Shown in pieces: positions 25,246 to 37,538 of a stretch of DNA of 64,000 nt. The DNA is from Paralichthys olivaceus. Lineage: Eukaryota > Chordata > Actinopteri > Pleuronectiformes > Paralichthyidae. The stretch's first letter is position 1; every line of letters starts with the position of its first letter. The DNA lies in the NCBI RefSeq assembly GCF_024713975.1, contig NC_091108.1, positions 10,771,001 through 10,835,000 on the forward strand. Direction: 5' to 3'. The notes beneath the pieces were generated by a model. That model had not been told where the DNA came from and did not search any database. It saw nothing but the letters and a program-made list of their open reading frames with translations. A program made the translations under genes and the position numbers.

Positions 25246-27839
25246 AAATATAATGCTGAAGGGATCATTACTGTTTTGAATCAACTAGCCTATGTCTCTG
25301 CTTGTTAATTGCACACTTAGAAACTCTCCCTAAAATAGCTGCAAGTATATTAAATATGTGCAGTTTTTTTATGCTGAATAAATGGTGTTGGCCTTCAAGG
25401 GTTTGCAGATTTGCAGAAATTTGTCGATGAGGTTATTCACATTTCTACCTGAAGAACTGAATCATACGAAACTATGTGGCCAACTCCAGCAGAGCTGTTG
25501 TGGGTTGAGTCTTCTGCCAAAGGAGTAATAACAACAGAACTGTCTTTGGATTTAAGCATCTGGGGGATTTATCTGGTTTCACAGTTCCCACTTTGATCCG
25601 AACCCCTGAACAACTCCACACCCCCTGCTTACATGTTTATAGTTGCTCTCTTTGCCATTTGTTAAGCTTGCTTCAAGGCTCATCAAGTTTTTCCTAAGTG
25701 TCATCGGATTTGTGACTTCCTGTTGCTGGTTAAGCCCACGGCTGCTTCCTGGATTAGACATGCTGATAGTTGGCCTAACTATGAGAGAAGAGAAATCAAA
25801 ATAAGGTCTTTGACTTTTAATGAGCTACGGGTCTCGGCACTGCTGGGATGTTCTGGTGCGTAAAAAGCTGTCAGTTTATTTATGGATGAGTTTGAGCATA
25901 CAAGTAGATTTCAGTGGTGCATCTGTAAATATCTACTGCTCAGATGCATTAGCTTTAGATGGAAGTGACAAAAGAACAAGACAGAATGCCAAATGAAATT
26001 CTGATTAAATCCAGATCCAATTTGTCGTGACGCTGAGAAAACATGTTTTTGTCTGATTGGACTTTTACCCATAGTAATCATTTTCCATATGATGTTTATA
26101 AATCAGTGAACATTTCACAGTGCAATTTGGTAAAAACAAATGAAATGCATGTGCTGTGATGGCAAAAATGAAAACAAATGTATTAAAATATCTGATGTAG
26201 GTATTCAATTAATCGGATTCATCATATTAATCATTTGAGAAGATCAGCAAAGAGAAAGTCATTGTGGATTTTCCAGTTTACAGCACAGAATGTTGTGATT
26301 AATATTTAAGAGTTGAAGTGTTTCATTTATAGCTGAGTCAATTAATCGAATGTCAGCGAATCATAATAATAATATATGATAATCTTAAAAACTTGTATCT
26401 CTTTTCGTAGCATAAACAGCAGCTCAGGGTTTTTTACATGAACACAGGAGTGAAAACAGCAGAAGCTTGAAAACTTTTCTTTCACATTTAGCTTCAAACA
26501 TTCAAAGATTTGTTTCTTTGTCATGTTCAAAAGAGACATTTACAAATTGAGGACTGAGGGTTGAATGAAAGAAGAAGTTCACTTTGAGCTTTTGGAACAA
26601 AAAGGACATTTTTCACTGCTTCATTTCATCCCAAACCTCTGATTTGAGATAATTGTCACATTAATAAACTATGGCCTCTTAGTCCACGAGGACAGTTCTA
26701 TTATTTTAATGGTAAATTAAAAGTGTCCTGCTATTCACAGGAAAACCACTAGATGGCCTCCCTCTGCCAGAAATACAGACTGGTTTCCCTAAAACATTAG
26801 TTGGGATCAGAGCCCTCCTTCCTACAGCACACACTCAGCTACTGTGGTAAGTTTCATGTCTCTCACAGTACTCGAGCTGGTCTGGGTTGCGGTTGTCTCC
26901 GTCCTCTTATCGTTTCCTCTGCTCTTGCTCTCTCCTCCTGTAGGAGAACACATTATTATCTCTCTCTCTCATTGTCTCTCCCACTCCTCTGGATGGTTAT
27001 GCAGATATCCCAGGGGGGAGTTAAGATGTATTTTGTAGCTTATATGACACCTGCTGGGGATTGCAAAAAAGATGCATTTGCTAACATCACAACATCATAG
27101 TACAAATATAACGTCTGTTCGATCATGGCTGTATTACTTTCCTCCTCTGTTTTCTCTTTTCGCTCTGTCCTCTTGTCTCTCTCCCTCTCTGGGCGTGATG
27201 ATGTGGTGAACCAATCTGAGCTGCTCTCTGTTGACAGAGGAGTAGATTGATGCTTTGAGGCAGACTTGACATGAGCAGTGCATCATGGAGAATATACAGT
27301 GACTGTTCTGGCACGAGCTGCAGCCATCGGGGTGAGGATCATATTTATTTGGCTCAGTATAAATTCACTCATGAGGATTCACAATATTTAGAGATGCAGA
27401 GTTAGTTAGACAGGAAAATTATGGGAGAGAAATGTGGTAAAATAAACTGAGCAGAGATTAGAAAGTAAAGAGAATAGGAACAAGTAGCCAAACAAACAGT
27501 GCTCCTTTGCTTTTTAGTTTCTGTGTGTGTTAAAGAAATCAGATTTGAGAAGGTTTCCCATATGGGAACTCCAATGTTTGCTAAATGTCATAAGCCAAAC
27601 CGATACTATCCCGTCTGGGCCACCTGACATTTTCTTCCTCATCATTTCCCAGAAAACATTACCTGGTTGTTTATTGAAATGCACTTGGCTTGCCACATTG
27701 TTTATCCACTGCTCTCCTTGCTTTAGTATCACATCTGCAAGTGAGCTCAAATAATTGTCACCTTTTAGGGACATATGCTCAATCACCCTTTGTCTCAAAG
27801 GTTAGATGCATGGACTGCATATAATGATGGATGGATCTT

Positions 27840-28010
27840 GATGAAAAAAGAGGACTGTTGGGCCTTTTGTTTTTCACCTGTTTGTTTGATAGTTGGCAGG
27901 ATTCAATCCCCGAAACGGATTACCATGAAATGTTGTGGAAGGATGCGATATGGATCAGGGATTGGGTCAAGTAATCTTTCCGTAATCCTGCTAACTAAGA
28001 AAGAAAGAAA
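27840..28010 (+). mobile_element. Interspersed repeat (family P)
   Basis: GTTTGATAGTTGGCAGGATT, CCGAAACGGATTACCATGAA and TGTTGTGGAAGGATG followed by a GATCAGGGATTGGGTCAAG block. Same family as 7195-7275; an A-rich AAAGAAAGAAACAAACAAAA run follows it. Confidence 0.5.
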
Positions 28011-28630
28011 CAAACAAAAGCAGAAAAAAAAATATCCTCCTTGGCGAAAGAATTGAATACATGGCTCTGCTTGCTATCTGTGCAGGTTGTTGCAAAGATA
28101 TTCCTTGTTGCGTCTCTTCCTCTGTAAAGTTTCACTGCGGTACTGTCACTGTCATGAGGTGTTTATCAATCACACAGCATTTATATTCCGTTATTTATCA
28201 TAACCCCAATCCTCCCTCCGCCCCCTATCTGTGCAGAACTTCCCCATCAACAGTGCAATCACTTGTCTCCTGCTATATCCAGCCTAGTTGAGTGGCAGGT
28301 ATTAGTTCCCCCCCACACCCCTAGTCTCAGTGCAGCATCGTCAATCAAAAACAGCAGGTACGTCAAGGGTGTCAGCAAGTTTTCTCCCTGAGTTGTGTTA
28401 AGTGTTAGATCTTTGTCAGAGATGAGCATAAATTTAATGCGAGAGCGCCTCTCAAAATCCATACTGTTGTCAGTTTTGGATTTAAATCCAAACTTGATAC
28501 CAACACTCAACTTTTTCATCCTATCTGTGCTTGTCAGATCATCAGCTCTGCCTCTGATGTATCTACCTTTAATGATATAAACCATCTTTGACAGACGTTT
28601 ACTTAGATTTTTTAATTTAGTGCTATCCAA

Positions 28631-28725
28631 TAACATGGAGGAGGCAGGGTTTACTGCACCCGGCCACCAGGTGATGATAAGATTCTTTCTCCATCTTTAT
28701 ATAATGTCTATGGTTTGCTCTAAAA
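28631..28725 (+). mobile_element. Interspersed repeat (family M)
   Basis: TAACATGGAGGAGGCAGGGT, CCGGCCACCAGGTGATGATA and TCCATCTTTATATAATGTCTATGG. Matches the copy at 7373-7495 and carries the typical TATAN-GTCTATGG end. Confidence 0.55.
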
Positions 28726-29308
28726 TGTAAGACATGCCAAGCAAGGCAACACACATTTAAACTTTAAATTATTCCTCTGACTCTCCTTCACACTTTCACG
28801 GTTTTCTCACTGGAGGGACATTTGCCTGGAAATGAGAACAGAGACAGACAAGAGGAGAGAGTAAATATGTTTTCTATTTGAGATTTGACATTTACTTGTT
28901 GTTCCCTCCCATCAGATGTCATTTAAATCTAAAAACGTTTATCAACCCCTGTATGTTAATCTCTCCATGACACACAAACATACACATGCAGAGCAGCAGC
29001 CTGAAGAAAATCTGAGGTGACAGAACCCCCCCCAAGGGGCTGTGACAGTGCTAAACGCAGACAGAGACATTTATCTCGTCAAGACGACTGTGTTCCTCCA
29101 AATCAATGCAGACATGTTACATTTCCACAAGTAACACATCCCTTTAGGATCCATATCCATACATATGATTACACTTGGCTGTTTGCATCTTTGGTTTGGA
29201 ATATAAATAAACCCGTGATGGTTCGGATACTAATACACATATTTACAAATGTGTAAATATTACACACTCTATGTGCCATAGAGTGTGGCTCTAGGGTTGC
29301 CAGTGTTT

Positions 29309-29362
29309 GTTTCACTAGTTCAAATAATTGGATTTCCATGAAGTTTAGTGGAAAATATTCAT
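29309..29362 (+). mobile_element. Interspersed repeat fragment (family P)
   Basis: GTTTCACTAGTTCAAATAATTGGATTTCCATGAAGTTTAGTGGAA: a short piece of the same core seen at 7195-7275 and 27885-27985. Confidence 0.4.
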
Positions 29363-30144
29363 GGTGTGCAGAGGATGAATCCAGCTGATTTAACCTCAGG
29401 TCTGTGGGGGGGCCCTGAACGCTCAATGCATCGCTAAAAAAACATGCAATCGAACAAAAGGCAAACAAATACAGAAAACATTGTCATATTTCTATTCATA
29501 TCCATGTATTTGCAGCTCATGTATTTTCTCTGCGTGTGTTTTCTGTTTGCATGTGAGCTATCGGGCTGTAGCCTTGTCATCTTGTTACTCTAACACCTGT
29601 ACTCTGGACATTGAAACTTGTGATAACTTTATAGACTGGAGCAGCTCCTTGAATGAGCTTTCACTCTGTGGTAGCTCTGATACTCTAATTGTCTCGGCGC
29701 TGCACGGTGCTGCTGCGGCCACTGCATTTACATGTTTCACCTGACGTCAGCTGATCAAAACAGGCAGCCAATTCTACAATCTGCAAGAAGTAGTGTCATC
29801 CTTTCTTCTGTCGTGCCCTGTGATATATATTGATGTCAACCCCAATTCCCTCTCTAATATGTCCATCAATTTTCCTCTCCAGTCATCTGCGTTATTCTGG
29901 GTTTCAGATTGCAGTTGAATGATGCTTTGATTCGACTTTACAGAAATGAAATAGTATATGCTCTTATTATTCCACACCCTTCTGTCTGTTTTACTCTTTG
30001 CTCATCCATTACTCAGTCTCTCTGTACATCGATCCCTTGTTCCCTTCCTCTCTCATTACCCAATTTCTCCTGTCTCCTTTTGTTGCTTTTTTTCTCATTA
30101 CCTACTTTTCCAGTTTCCCTTTCCACCTCCATTTTGCCAGTTCC

Positions 30145-30148
<4 letters not shown>

Positions 30149-30188
<40 letters not shown>
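30149..30188. repeat. (CT)n microsatellite, 20 units
   Basis: Perfect CT tract; the Ser-Leu-rich open frames around it are repeat translations. Confidence 0.97.
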
Positions 30189-30190
<2 letters not shown>

Positions 30191-30321
30191 GTATGCACAT
30201 CTATCCATCATACCCTGTCTCATGCTTTACCAGCCACGCAATAAGTAATTGGATTTGATTGAAAAAATATACCTATGTTTGCTCCAGTGCTCTGAGGCGG
30301 CCGAATGTTATTCAGATGAGC

Positions 30322-30347
30322 GTGTGTGTGTGTGTGTGTGTGTGTGT
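30322..30347. repeat. (GT)n microsatellite
   Basis: Perfect GT tract of 13 units. Confidence 0.95.
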
Positions 30348-33300
30348 TATTCAGAGAGGTTATGAGAAGGATATACCCTGGGAATCATGAATATGTATTT
30401 AAAAAATCATTTGCTTTCAAAGAGGGGGTTGTCAGGCTAAATACCACCGCTGAGTGCAGATAACGGTAAAGAAAGTGGCAGGGTTATCTTTCCATCTCAT
30501 TGCATTCGCTCAAACGCACACTGTGCACGCTGACTTCAAAAAAAAAAGAAAAAAAGAAAAATAAATCCTACTGCTGTTGTTACTGGTAGTACTACTACAT
30601 TATGAAACTCTATACTATATTATAAAATGCGGTACGGCACTCTTCACATTTTGGCATCTTTATTATTCCCATTATTTTATTTCTTCTATTTATTCCAATA
30701 ACAGAGGTCAACAACCTTAACAAACAAATCTTTGATGCAACTTTCAGATGAAATGCTGACAGAATGATGATGCTGTCTGTAAGAATGAGGCCTCTAATAT
30801 TGACAATGCCGAACACATACGATGAAAATACTGTCGGCTGTTACAAGTGCCCATTTCCATTGTCCCCTGATGTCTTGAAGGTTTGTAGAAGCTGTGAGTG
30901 ATATAATGAGCTTGAATATTATTTACTCTAGAGTGGCACCCCCTCAAGGTTCATGGGTAGTTTCTTTGCAATGAGCCCTCAGTGAAGTCGCCATGACGAC
31001 CTTTACAGCGTACATACTGCTATTCCGCCCGGAGAACGAGCGAGAGGAATATGATGCATCTGGCACATTACAGCATCTGTAGCAGAGACTCTATCAACTT
31101 ACAGTGCCATAAAACTAAGGACGAAGGGGACATCCTTCACAGTGAAGTCCATTCACAGATCATATAAAAGGATATATAGAGTGTCCACTGGTGTTTGATA
31201 AGCCCTTTAAAATGATTATGACTGGCCTTGCCTGACCATGTTGGCACATCACTGGTTTCCAATGCATTGTAATCGTAACTGTATGTTGCATTGTGGTTTA
31301 AAAAGTAAACTAAGAAAGTTAAGTTGGAAAATAATTTATGATGTACCGCCACCCCATGTGAAAACAAGGCCAGAGGTTATGGAGTAAATATATACCAGTG
31401 CTGTACTTTCCAACTGAATGGTTTGCTTGGATTCTATAACGTAAAAATCCTTGTTTTATTCTCCCAGTTCTGTGTCCTGTACTGAGGCAGGCAATGTTTT
31501 GCTTGAGTGTGTTACATAAACAACACAGTGGAAGAAAATTTACCAAAACCCACAACGGCTCTACTGTAAACAACTTGTCAACAAAAACCGTCTTCAGTTA
31601 AGATTCCTTTAGTGGCTCGTAAATGGACTTTGTTTTTACATGATTAACTCTTTTAAAAAATATAATTTCCATGCACAAAAAGGTACTTTCCTGCCAAGTA
31701 TTTTTAATCATTCTTAAATATTATATTTGAGTTATTGTCAGTTCATGATCCAGTGTCTTCTATAATCTAAGAATCTAAATTTTGTAGCTTTTCTTCATGT
31801 TGTTGCAGTGAAAAGTCAATTATGTTAAAACTGCATTATGATTCAGTTGCTGAAGCCAGGTTTTACGGGATGAATTGGGTTTTGTACAGATGTTCAGGGT
31901 GCTTAGACGATGTGCCTGAAATAATATGGTGATCTTGTGTACATATTACTGTCAATAGCATAGATTACTTTGTGTTTGATCACTGTTGGCCCTGTTTTAA
32001 TTGGAAAACTCTGGACATGCACAACTCGACAACCAGCGGTGAATGCAAAATGTTGTTAATATTTACCATCAGTAACAGTTCCTCCTAATTGTTGGTTCGT
32101 TAAAATCTTATACTTTTCACCTTTGTTGTTCTCATTCTTAGTATTTTTGGCCACTACGCAACGAACTGCACTGTAGATAATCTGCTTCCTGTTTACACCG
32201 ACACGCACATGCATAGTGTGGATTATTACTGTGGTTGAAGTTTGTCCTAATTTCTTAAAAAACAGTATCAGTATGGATGTGTCCTGACTGAAATGGGGTG
32301 AGCATTTCTGAGCTTATTGCCTCCACACCTCATCACTAATGATTTAAATATGTATATGTATCAGAAATTCAATCATTAATGTGCTTTTATTCTGATTGAG
32401 TAAACGTTTGAAACATTGATTGGATGGCTTGTGCTGACTGATGAAATACATTGCAACACCCTGATTCTTTGAAATGCTCTTACACATTCAGTCACTCAGT
32501 TTGCTTTGCATGTGTAGATAACGAGCCCTGTACATCAGTTCATTTTAATATGCAAAATATTTAACCACATTTTCACATCACATGTCCTTTGGTGACAAAT
32601 CAATAGTGCCATTGTACATCACAACATAACAGAACTCAAACAAGCTGTTGTATGCACAGAGTCATATTATTAGAAATCGACGCTGCTTGAAAATGACGCT
32701 CCGTGCATTAGGCTGTCCCGTTCCTGCAGCGTCAGATCTCATCTCTGCCACGGAACAAAGAGTCCGACTTCAAACTGCAGAGGTGAGAGTCGAGGAGGGA
32801 CCATGTTTAAGAATAACTGACAGGGAGGAGGGGGAGAGACAAGAAGGCCATGTTTGAAATTATAATCTAGCTCCCCCACACACACATCGCTCATTCTTGC
32901 CTGGAGCTCAGCTCTCACTTTACTATTTGTTACTGTCTCTCTTATCACAGGGCTCTTACAATAAATCCTAAAGGTAAATCCCTGTCAATTAAAGCAGCCT
33001 CCATGAAGCCCTGTGTGTGTCTGTGAGTCACACCGGATGGGAATGCTTGTGTTTGCATTGTGTTTATATATACAGTATGTGTGTGCATGGCAGGTTTATG
33101 ATACATCTCTATACAAGCCTTTTTAGTTTTTATTGTTTACTTTCTCCACATGAACTTAGGAGGGTTGACATTTTTGATAGGTCTAGATTATGTACATTTT
33201 TAGAGGAGGAGTAAATGAAGTTGAAAACTACTGCTGGGGCTTTTTTAACTGACATAAAAAAAGCTAAGTGGATTAGGAGCTTGTTATTGTGAACTAGGAC

Positions 33301-33639
33301 GAAGCTGATGGGCAGAATTAAAACATTTTGAAGATTCAGCTCAGATTCAACTTCCTCGAGAAGTCAGCTCATAAAATAAAGTTCATCCTTGCTCTCTCAC
33401 TTTTAAAACCTGTCTGATTGCAGCGTGTCCTACAGGAATATCTAAGATTTATACTCAGCTGCTGCCCAAGGTGAGGAAGTATTAACTATATAGACTGTTG
33501 CCTGTCAGTCAGGTGAAACACTGGCTTTCCTGCAGAGGGAGGATGAGAAGAAAGTTTAAGAGAGGAAGACGGAAGGAAGAATAGATACAGTAAAAGAGAA
33601 CAGAAAATAGAGTATAAACCTCATCTCCATTACATCCAA

Positions 33640-34015
33640 TTATCTTCCCTTTAGCAGGAGGTCCCACCAGGACAGGCACACACAGGTTTGTGCAGCTATC
33701 CTTGTCAGGACATTGCATAGACTTCCATTCATTGTGGACAGCCTAACCAAAATGTTTTCCCTAACCTTAACCTAACCGCAATTCAAATCTTATTGCTGAA
33801 CTTAACCATAGTTACTCCATGTCTAACCCTACCCTTAAGCTAAACCTATCTCTATCCTAAACATAACCTCTACCTAGCTCTAAAACATGTCTGCATTTCA
33901 AAATTCAATGAATTACATTATAGATACTTAGTTTTTGTCCCTGTAAGGAGGATAATGCCCCATACAAAGACTGTGTAAAGAGATGTAGGTCTCCACAACA
34001 TGAGTAATACCTGGA

Positions 34016-34056
<41 letters not shown>
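33640..34056 (+). mobile_element. CA-associated interspersed repeat (family L), fullest copy
   Basis: Starts ACACACAGGTTTGTGCAGC, then TATCCTTGTCAGGACATTGCA, GACTTCCATTCATTGTGGA, a CCCTAACCTTAACCTAACC block and more degenerate CTAACCC-like runs. It ends AGTAATACCTGGACTACACA and a (CA)n tract (34018-34056). The same ordered blocks appear at 19016-19680 and 51260-51520. Structure suggests a mobile element that carries or seeds CA repeats. Confidence 0.55.
34018..34056. repeat. (CA)n microsatellite
   Basis: CA tract at the right edge of a family L repeat. Confidence 0.96.
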
Positions 34057-34060
<4 letters not shown>

Positions 34061-35789
34061 CACACACAAGTACAGTCTCCGTTCCGTGGTGTCAGTGGCA
34101 CTGGATGGGCAGTCGGACACCAAGATTGATGGGCTCCTTTCTAAATTCAAGGGAGATACCGGGGGCGTTCAGGGCACACATACACTCTCTGTACCTCTGT
34201 TGCAAGCACTCTCAGACTTTCCTCCAGCGGCTCCATTACCTTAATGGCAATACAGCTCTGAGGAGAGGGGAGAACGGGGGCGGGGGACGTACAGTGAGAG
34301 ACAGGATGAAGAGAGGTACTTCTTTGCCATGTTAAGAGAGGACATGCAAGGTCAGTCCTTATCATGTTATTTCATGATCATTTGGTCTCCTTTAGCGAGT
34401 GTAATGGAGCCGATCAGCCCTTCGGGTCATCCATGTAAGTGCCTGACAAGTACATGGAGCCAACGTGACAATCACAGTGGTCTCCATCCTCATGTGGCCA
34501 GGGTGAGTGAGTCTGTGCATTAACTTTGCTGCAGCCTACAGATTTCCACATCTGTCTGTGAGACTCAGAATTTTTCCCTCGGTTGGTTCAACTCGATGGT
34601 TTCGAATTGCTTGTGACCCCTTAATAAATAACCATGTCTATGTGCAGCTACAATTTCAATTTTCTCTATTTCTGACTCTGGGGTCTATTACCGGTATCAC
34701 ATTACACTATACGTAAGTGAAATCAACACGCATATAAAAATATACAGTTTTTATTTAAAAAGGTGAAAATAACAGACTCATTACTTCTCAGTGGTTCCCA
34801 ACCTATTTGATTAAAGACATTTGAAGGTGAAGCAATCTCTTCCTGTGACCCTTCATCTATATGTTTGTTGATAAGCATTAAACGTCCAGGTGTTGGCATG
34901 TAAATCGACATAAACGTTTGTGTATCTATTGTTTTTTACATCTTGGGTACAACATGCAATTGCAATTTCTTTTCTTTGTATCGTTCAAGATGCAACACTG
35001 ACAGTGAGGTAAGAGAGCTTTTCAGTTTCTGGATCATCCATGATATCGAACAAGTCTTGGGATTATGATCACGGTGGTCTTGAGAGTTAAAGATTCATAA
35101 AAAATGTTTTGCTGAATACAAAATATGTGGATCTTTGTATATTTTTTGTATAATCTTTGAAAGATGGTGATTAATAAGCCAGTGAGAGATACAGAAATAC
35201 CTCCTGGTGTGTACAAACGTCTAATTGGGAGATACTGACATAAAAAAGCTGTTCATCAGCTCTTATGGTTTGTACACAAATAAACCATCATTTTGGGGAG
35301 AGAAAGAAAAAAAGTGGTTAAACATATCTCCATCTGTTTTGTCCTTGGTGAAGACACTCATCATCAAAATGCCATTTCAGCTATGATGCCACAAAAATCA
35401 TCCAGAGTGCTACAGATTTATGAGCTCGGCAAGCCACACGCTCTCAAACAATGTCGGCAATAAAAAACTTCAGATAAAATCATCAGTCAGGAATCTTTGA
35501 TGTGTCGGGGACATTTTGGAGCAGACGTCTTTTCTACGGGAGGCCATTTGTTCTACAGGAAGTTCATTACTGTCCTATCAGCGATATAGCAGATCAATAG
35601 TATATCTGTCTGTTGGAGAGAACGGCGGATAGAGAGGGTACTTCAACTATCACACCACTCACAGCTGGCTCAGGATGTGTGGGAATAGAGGGATAAGGGC
35701 TGGGCTGATGGTAGGATGAATGACAGGAGGGAGGAGGGGGATTTGCTTTTGTGATCAGAGCTTTGACATCTATAAATTTAATTAGAGCT

Positions 35790-35791
<2 letters not shown>

Positions 35792-35857
<66 letters not shown>
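35792..35857. repeat. (GT)n microsatellite, 33 units
   Basis: Perfect GT repeat followed by ATG and a T run. Confidence 0.97.
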
Positions 35858-35861
<4 letters not shown>

Positions 35862-37059
35862 TTTTTTTATGTTGGTGTGCATTCCTCTCTGATTGCCTGA
35901 GGGCACAGTGTTGCCTGTGTCGATGGTTTGTCCTTCATCATTCGGCCCAAGGTTGACTAATCAGGAGTGTCTGGCACATGCACATTTCCTCTTTTCTTCT
36001 GTACTTCATGTGCACAGTTTTTATAAATTTGCTGCAGATATACAATTTTTTTATGATATACTGTGTAACGATAGCACTCCCTCTTGATTACAGCTTGTCA
36101 TAATCCCAGCTGGACCATTAGAGGGCACTCTGGATATCTGTAATAAAAACCTGCTGGCCATAGTCAGAGCCTGGCCTGTTATCTAATATTTGGTATAGTA
36201 TAAGGAAGGATTTGAAGTTTGAATTGAGTCCAAAGCAGCCATTTGTAGAGTCTGTATGTAGGAGCGAGTGAAAATTATTTTAAACCAGCATGAGTCATGC
36301 CAAGGTCCCTCTGTGGGGTCCCTAAGTGGACAAGTCTAATGGAGTGAACATACACTCACATATTACTCACATATCGGTTAATGGAAGTGAATGGAAAAAA
36401 GGCCCTTTCGTGGCTAATGGTTTAAATAACCTATAAAAGTCTTTTAAAGTCATCATGAAGGTTGGAAACATGCAATTAGGGCTTCATCTCATGCTGGGAC
36501 TAAGTAAGGTAACAGTCATTTCCCTGACTATCATCAGGGTTGTTCATGGTTTGGGTTTGAGACTTGAGAAACTATACCATAGACTGTATGTAGACATCGT
36601 TTTAGTCCAGCGTTTTGATTTATTTTCAGTTCATATGTGACACGTGGTAGAAAGTCAGAAGGAGCAGAGCTTTATCATTTTGTCCTGGTCTCCCAAACTG
36701 CCATGGTGGACACCTAGTATATGGAAATCCTCAAGTTGGGTTACGTGATCCCTATTCAACATCATAACCTTGATGACAGTCTCCCCACGGGGGTAGAGGT
36801 AAGACGTTCTGCATGACTTTCCTGCTCTTTGATGGGCTGCTTGAAAGAAACTTCAAGCTCCAGGTAACTGCAAAGAAAATGTGTGAAATTCTTCTGTGAG
36901 TTGGTGGCGAGCGTGTTCCACCTCCTGAAACATCCACCTCAGTGGCCAACAGTGGGAAAAGGTTTTAAAGATGGAAAACAGAGTTTGGCTTATTGGACAC
37001 AACTTGGGTGTGTTTAGTTTTGTTACCAAGATACCCACCACTGGTTTACTACTATGTGT

Positions 37060-37380
37060 CATTCTCATATACTGGATATAAAGATGCATGAGGTGACTCC
37101 CCTTCCACCCATGATCCATAAATGATGCCAAAGTGTCATCATGGGCGTCATTTTGTCTGCATGGTGCGATCAGGGGATGGGCCTGTGGTGGCAAGGCATT
37201 TGTTTGACTAATCGTGAGTCAGTCACAGCTGTCAATCACACCCATTGTTTTTGGTTCATGTCCCATCCGCTGACATGGAGGTGAAAGGGTTCATTATCTA
37301 TACTGCAAGAAGCCACCTGAGGGCAATCAAGACACTTCTAAGATGCACCTCAGGACCTTTTCTACTGTAATAACTGACTT
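37060..37380 (+). mobile_element. Interspersed repeat (family M), longer copy
   Basis: Left part TACTGGATATAAAGATG and GATCCATAAATGATGCCAAA; right part TCAATCACACCCATTG, CATCCGCTGACATGGAGG, TCTATACTGCAAGAAGCCAC and GGGCAATCAAGACACTTC. Related to 7373-7495. A family L piece follows directly. Confidence 0.5.
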
Positions 37381-37394
37381 TGTCAAAACAAAAA

Positions 37395-37489
37395 CGTCAT
37401 TTCTGAGGTCCTCCTTAAGGTTAGGGGCAAGGTTTGGGTTAGGTTGTCCCCAATGAATGGAAGTCAATGCAATGTCCTAATAAGGTTAG

Positions 37490-37535
<46 letters not shown>
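37395..37535 (-). mobile_element. CA-associated interspersed repeat (family L), reverse copy with (GT)n
   Basis: AAGGTTAGGGGCAAGG, GGGTTAGGTTGTCCCCAATG, AATGGAAGTCAATGCAATGTCC and then (GT)n at 37490-37535. Read on the minus strand, this is the CA tract, GGACATTGCATTGACTTCCATT and CTAACCC order of the family. Confidence 0.55.
37490..37535. repeat. (GT)n microsatellite
   Basis: Perfect GT tract next to the family L copy. Confidence 0.96.

Positions 37536-37538
<3 letters not shown>

Larger units (their letters stand above)
24300..33600. other. Gene-poor region, part 1
   Basis: No exon, RNA gene or conserved domain could be supported. AT-rich DNA with repeat fragments (25070-25245, 27840-28010, 28631-28725, 29309-29362), a (CT)n tract at 30149-30188 and a (GT)n tract at 30322-30347. 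Open frames here are short and without family resemblance. Confidence 0.6.

Noticed and set aside
32717..32790. Exon-like block with CCTGCAG acceptor and GAG/GTGAGAG donor
   Set aside because: All three frames are open because it is short; no neighbouring exons and no recognisable peptide. Kept only as a note.
33740..33870. Telomere-like CTAACC runs
   Set aside because: Irregular spacing and shared position within family L copies show that they belong to an interspersed repeat, not an interstitial telomere.
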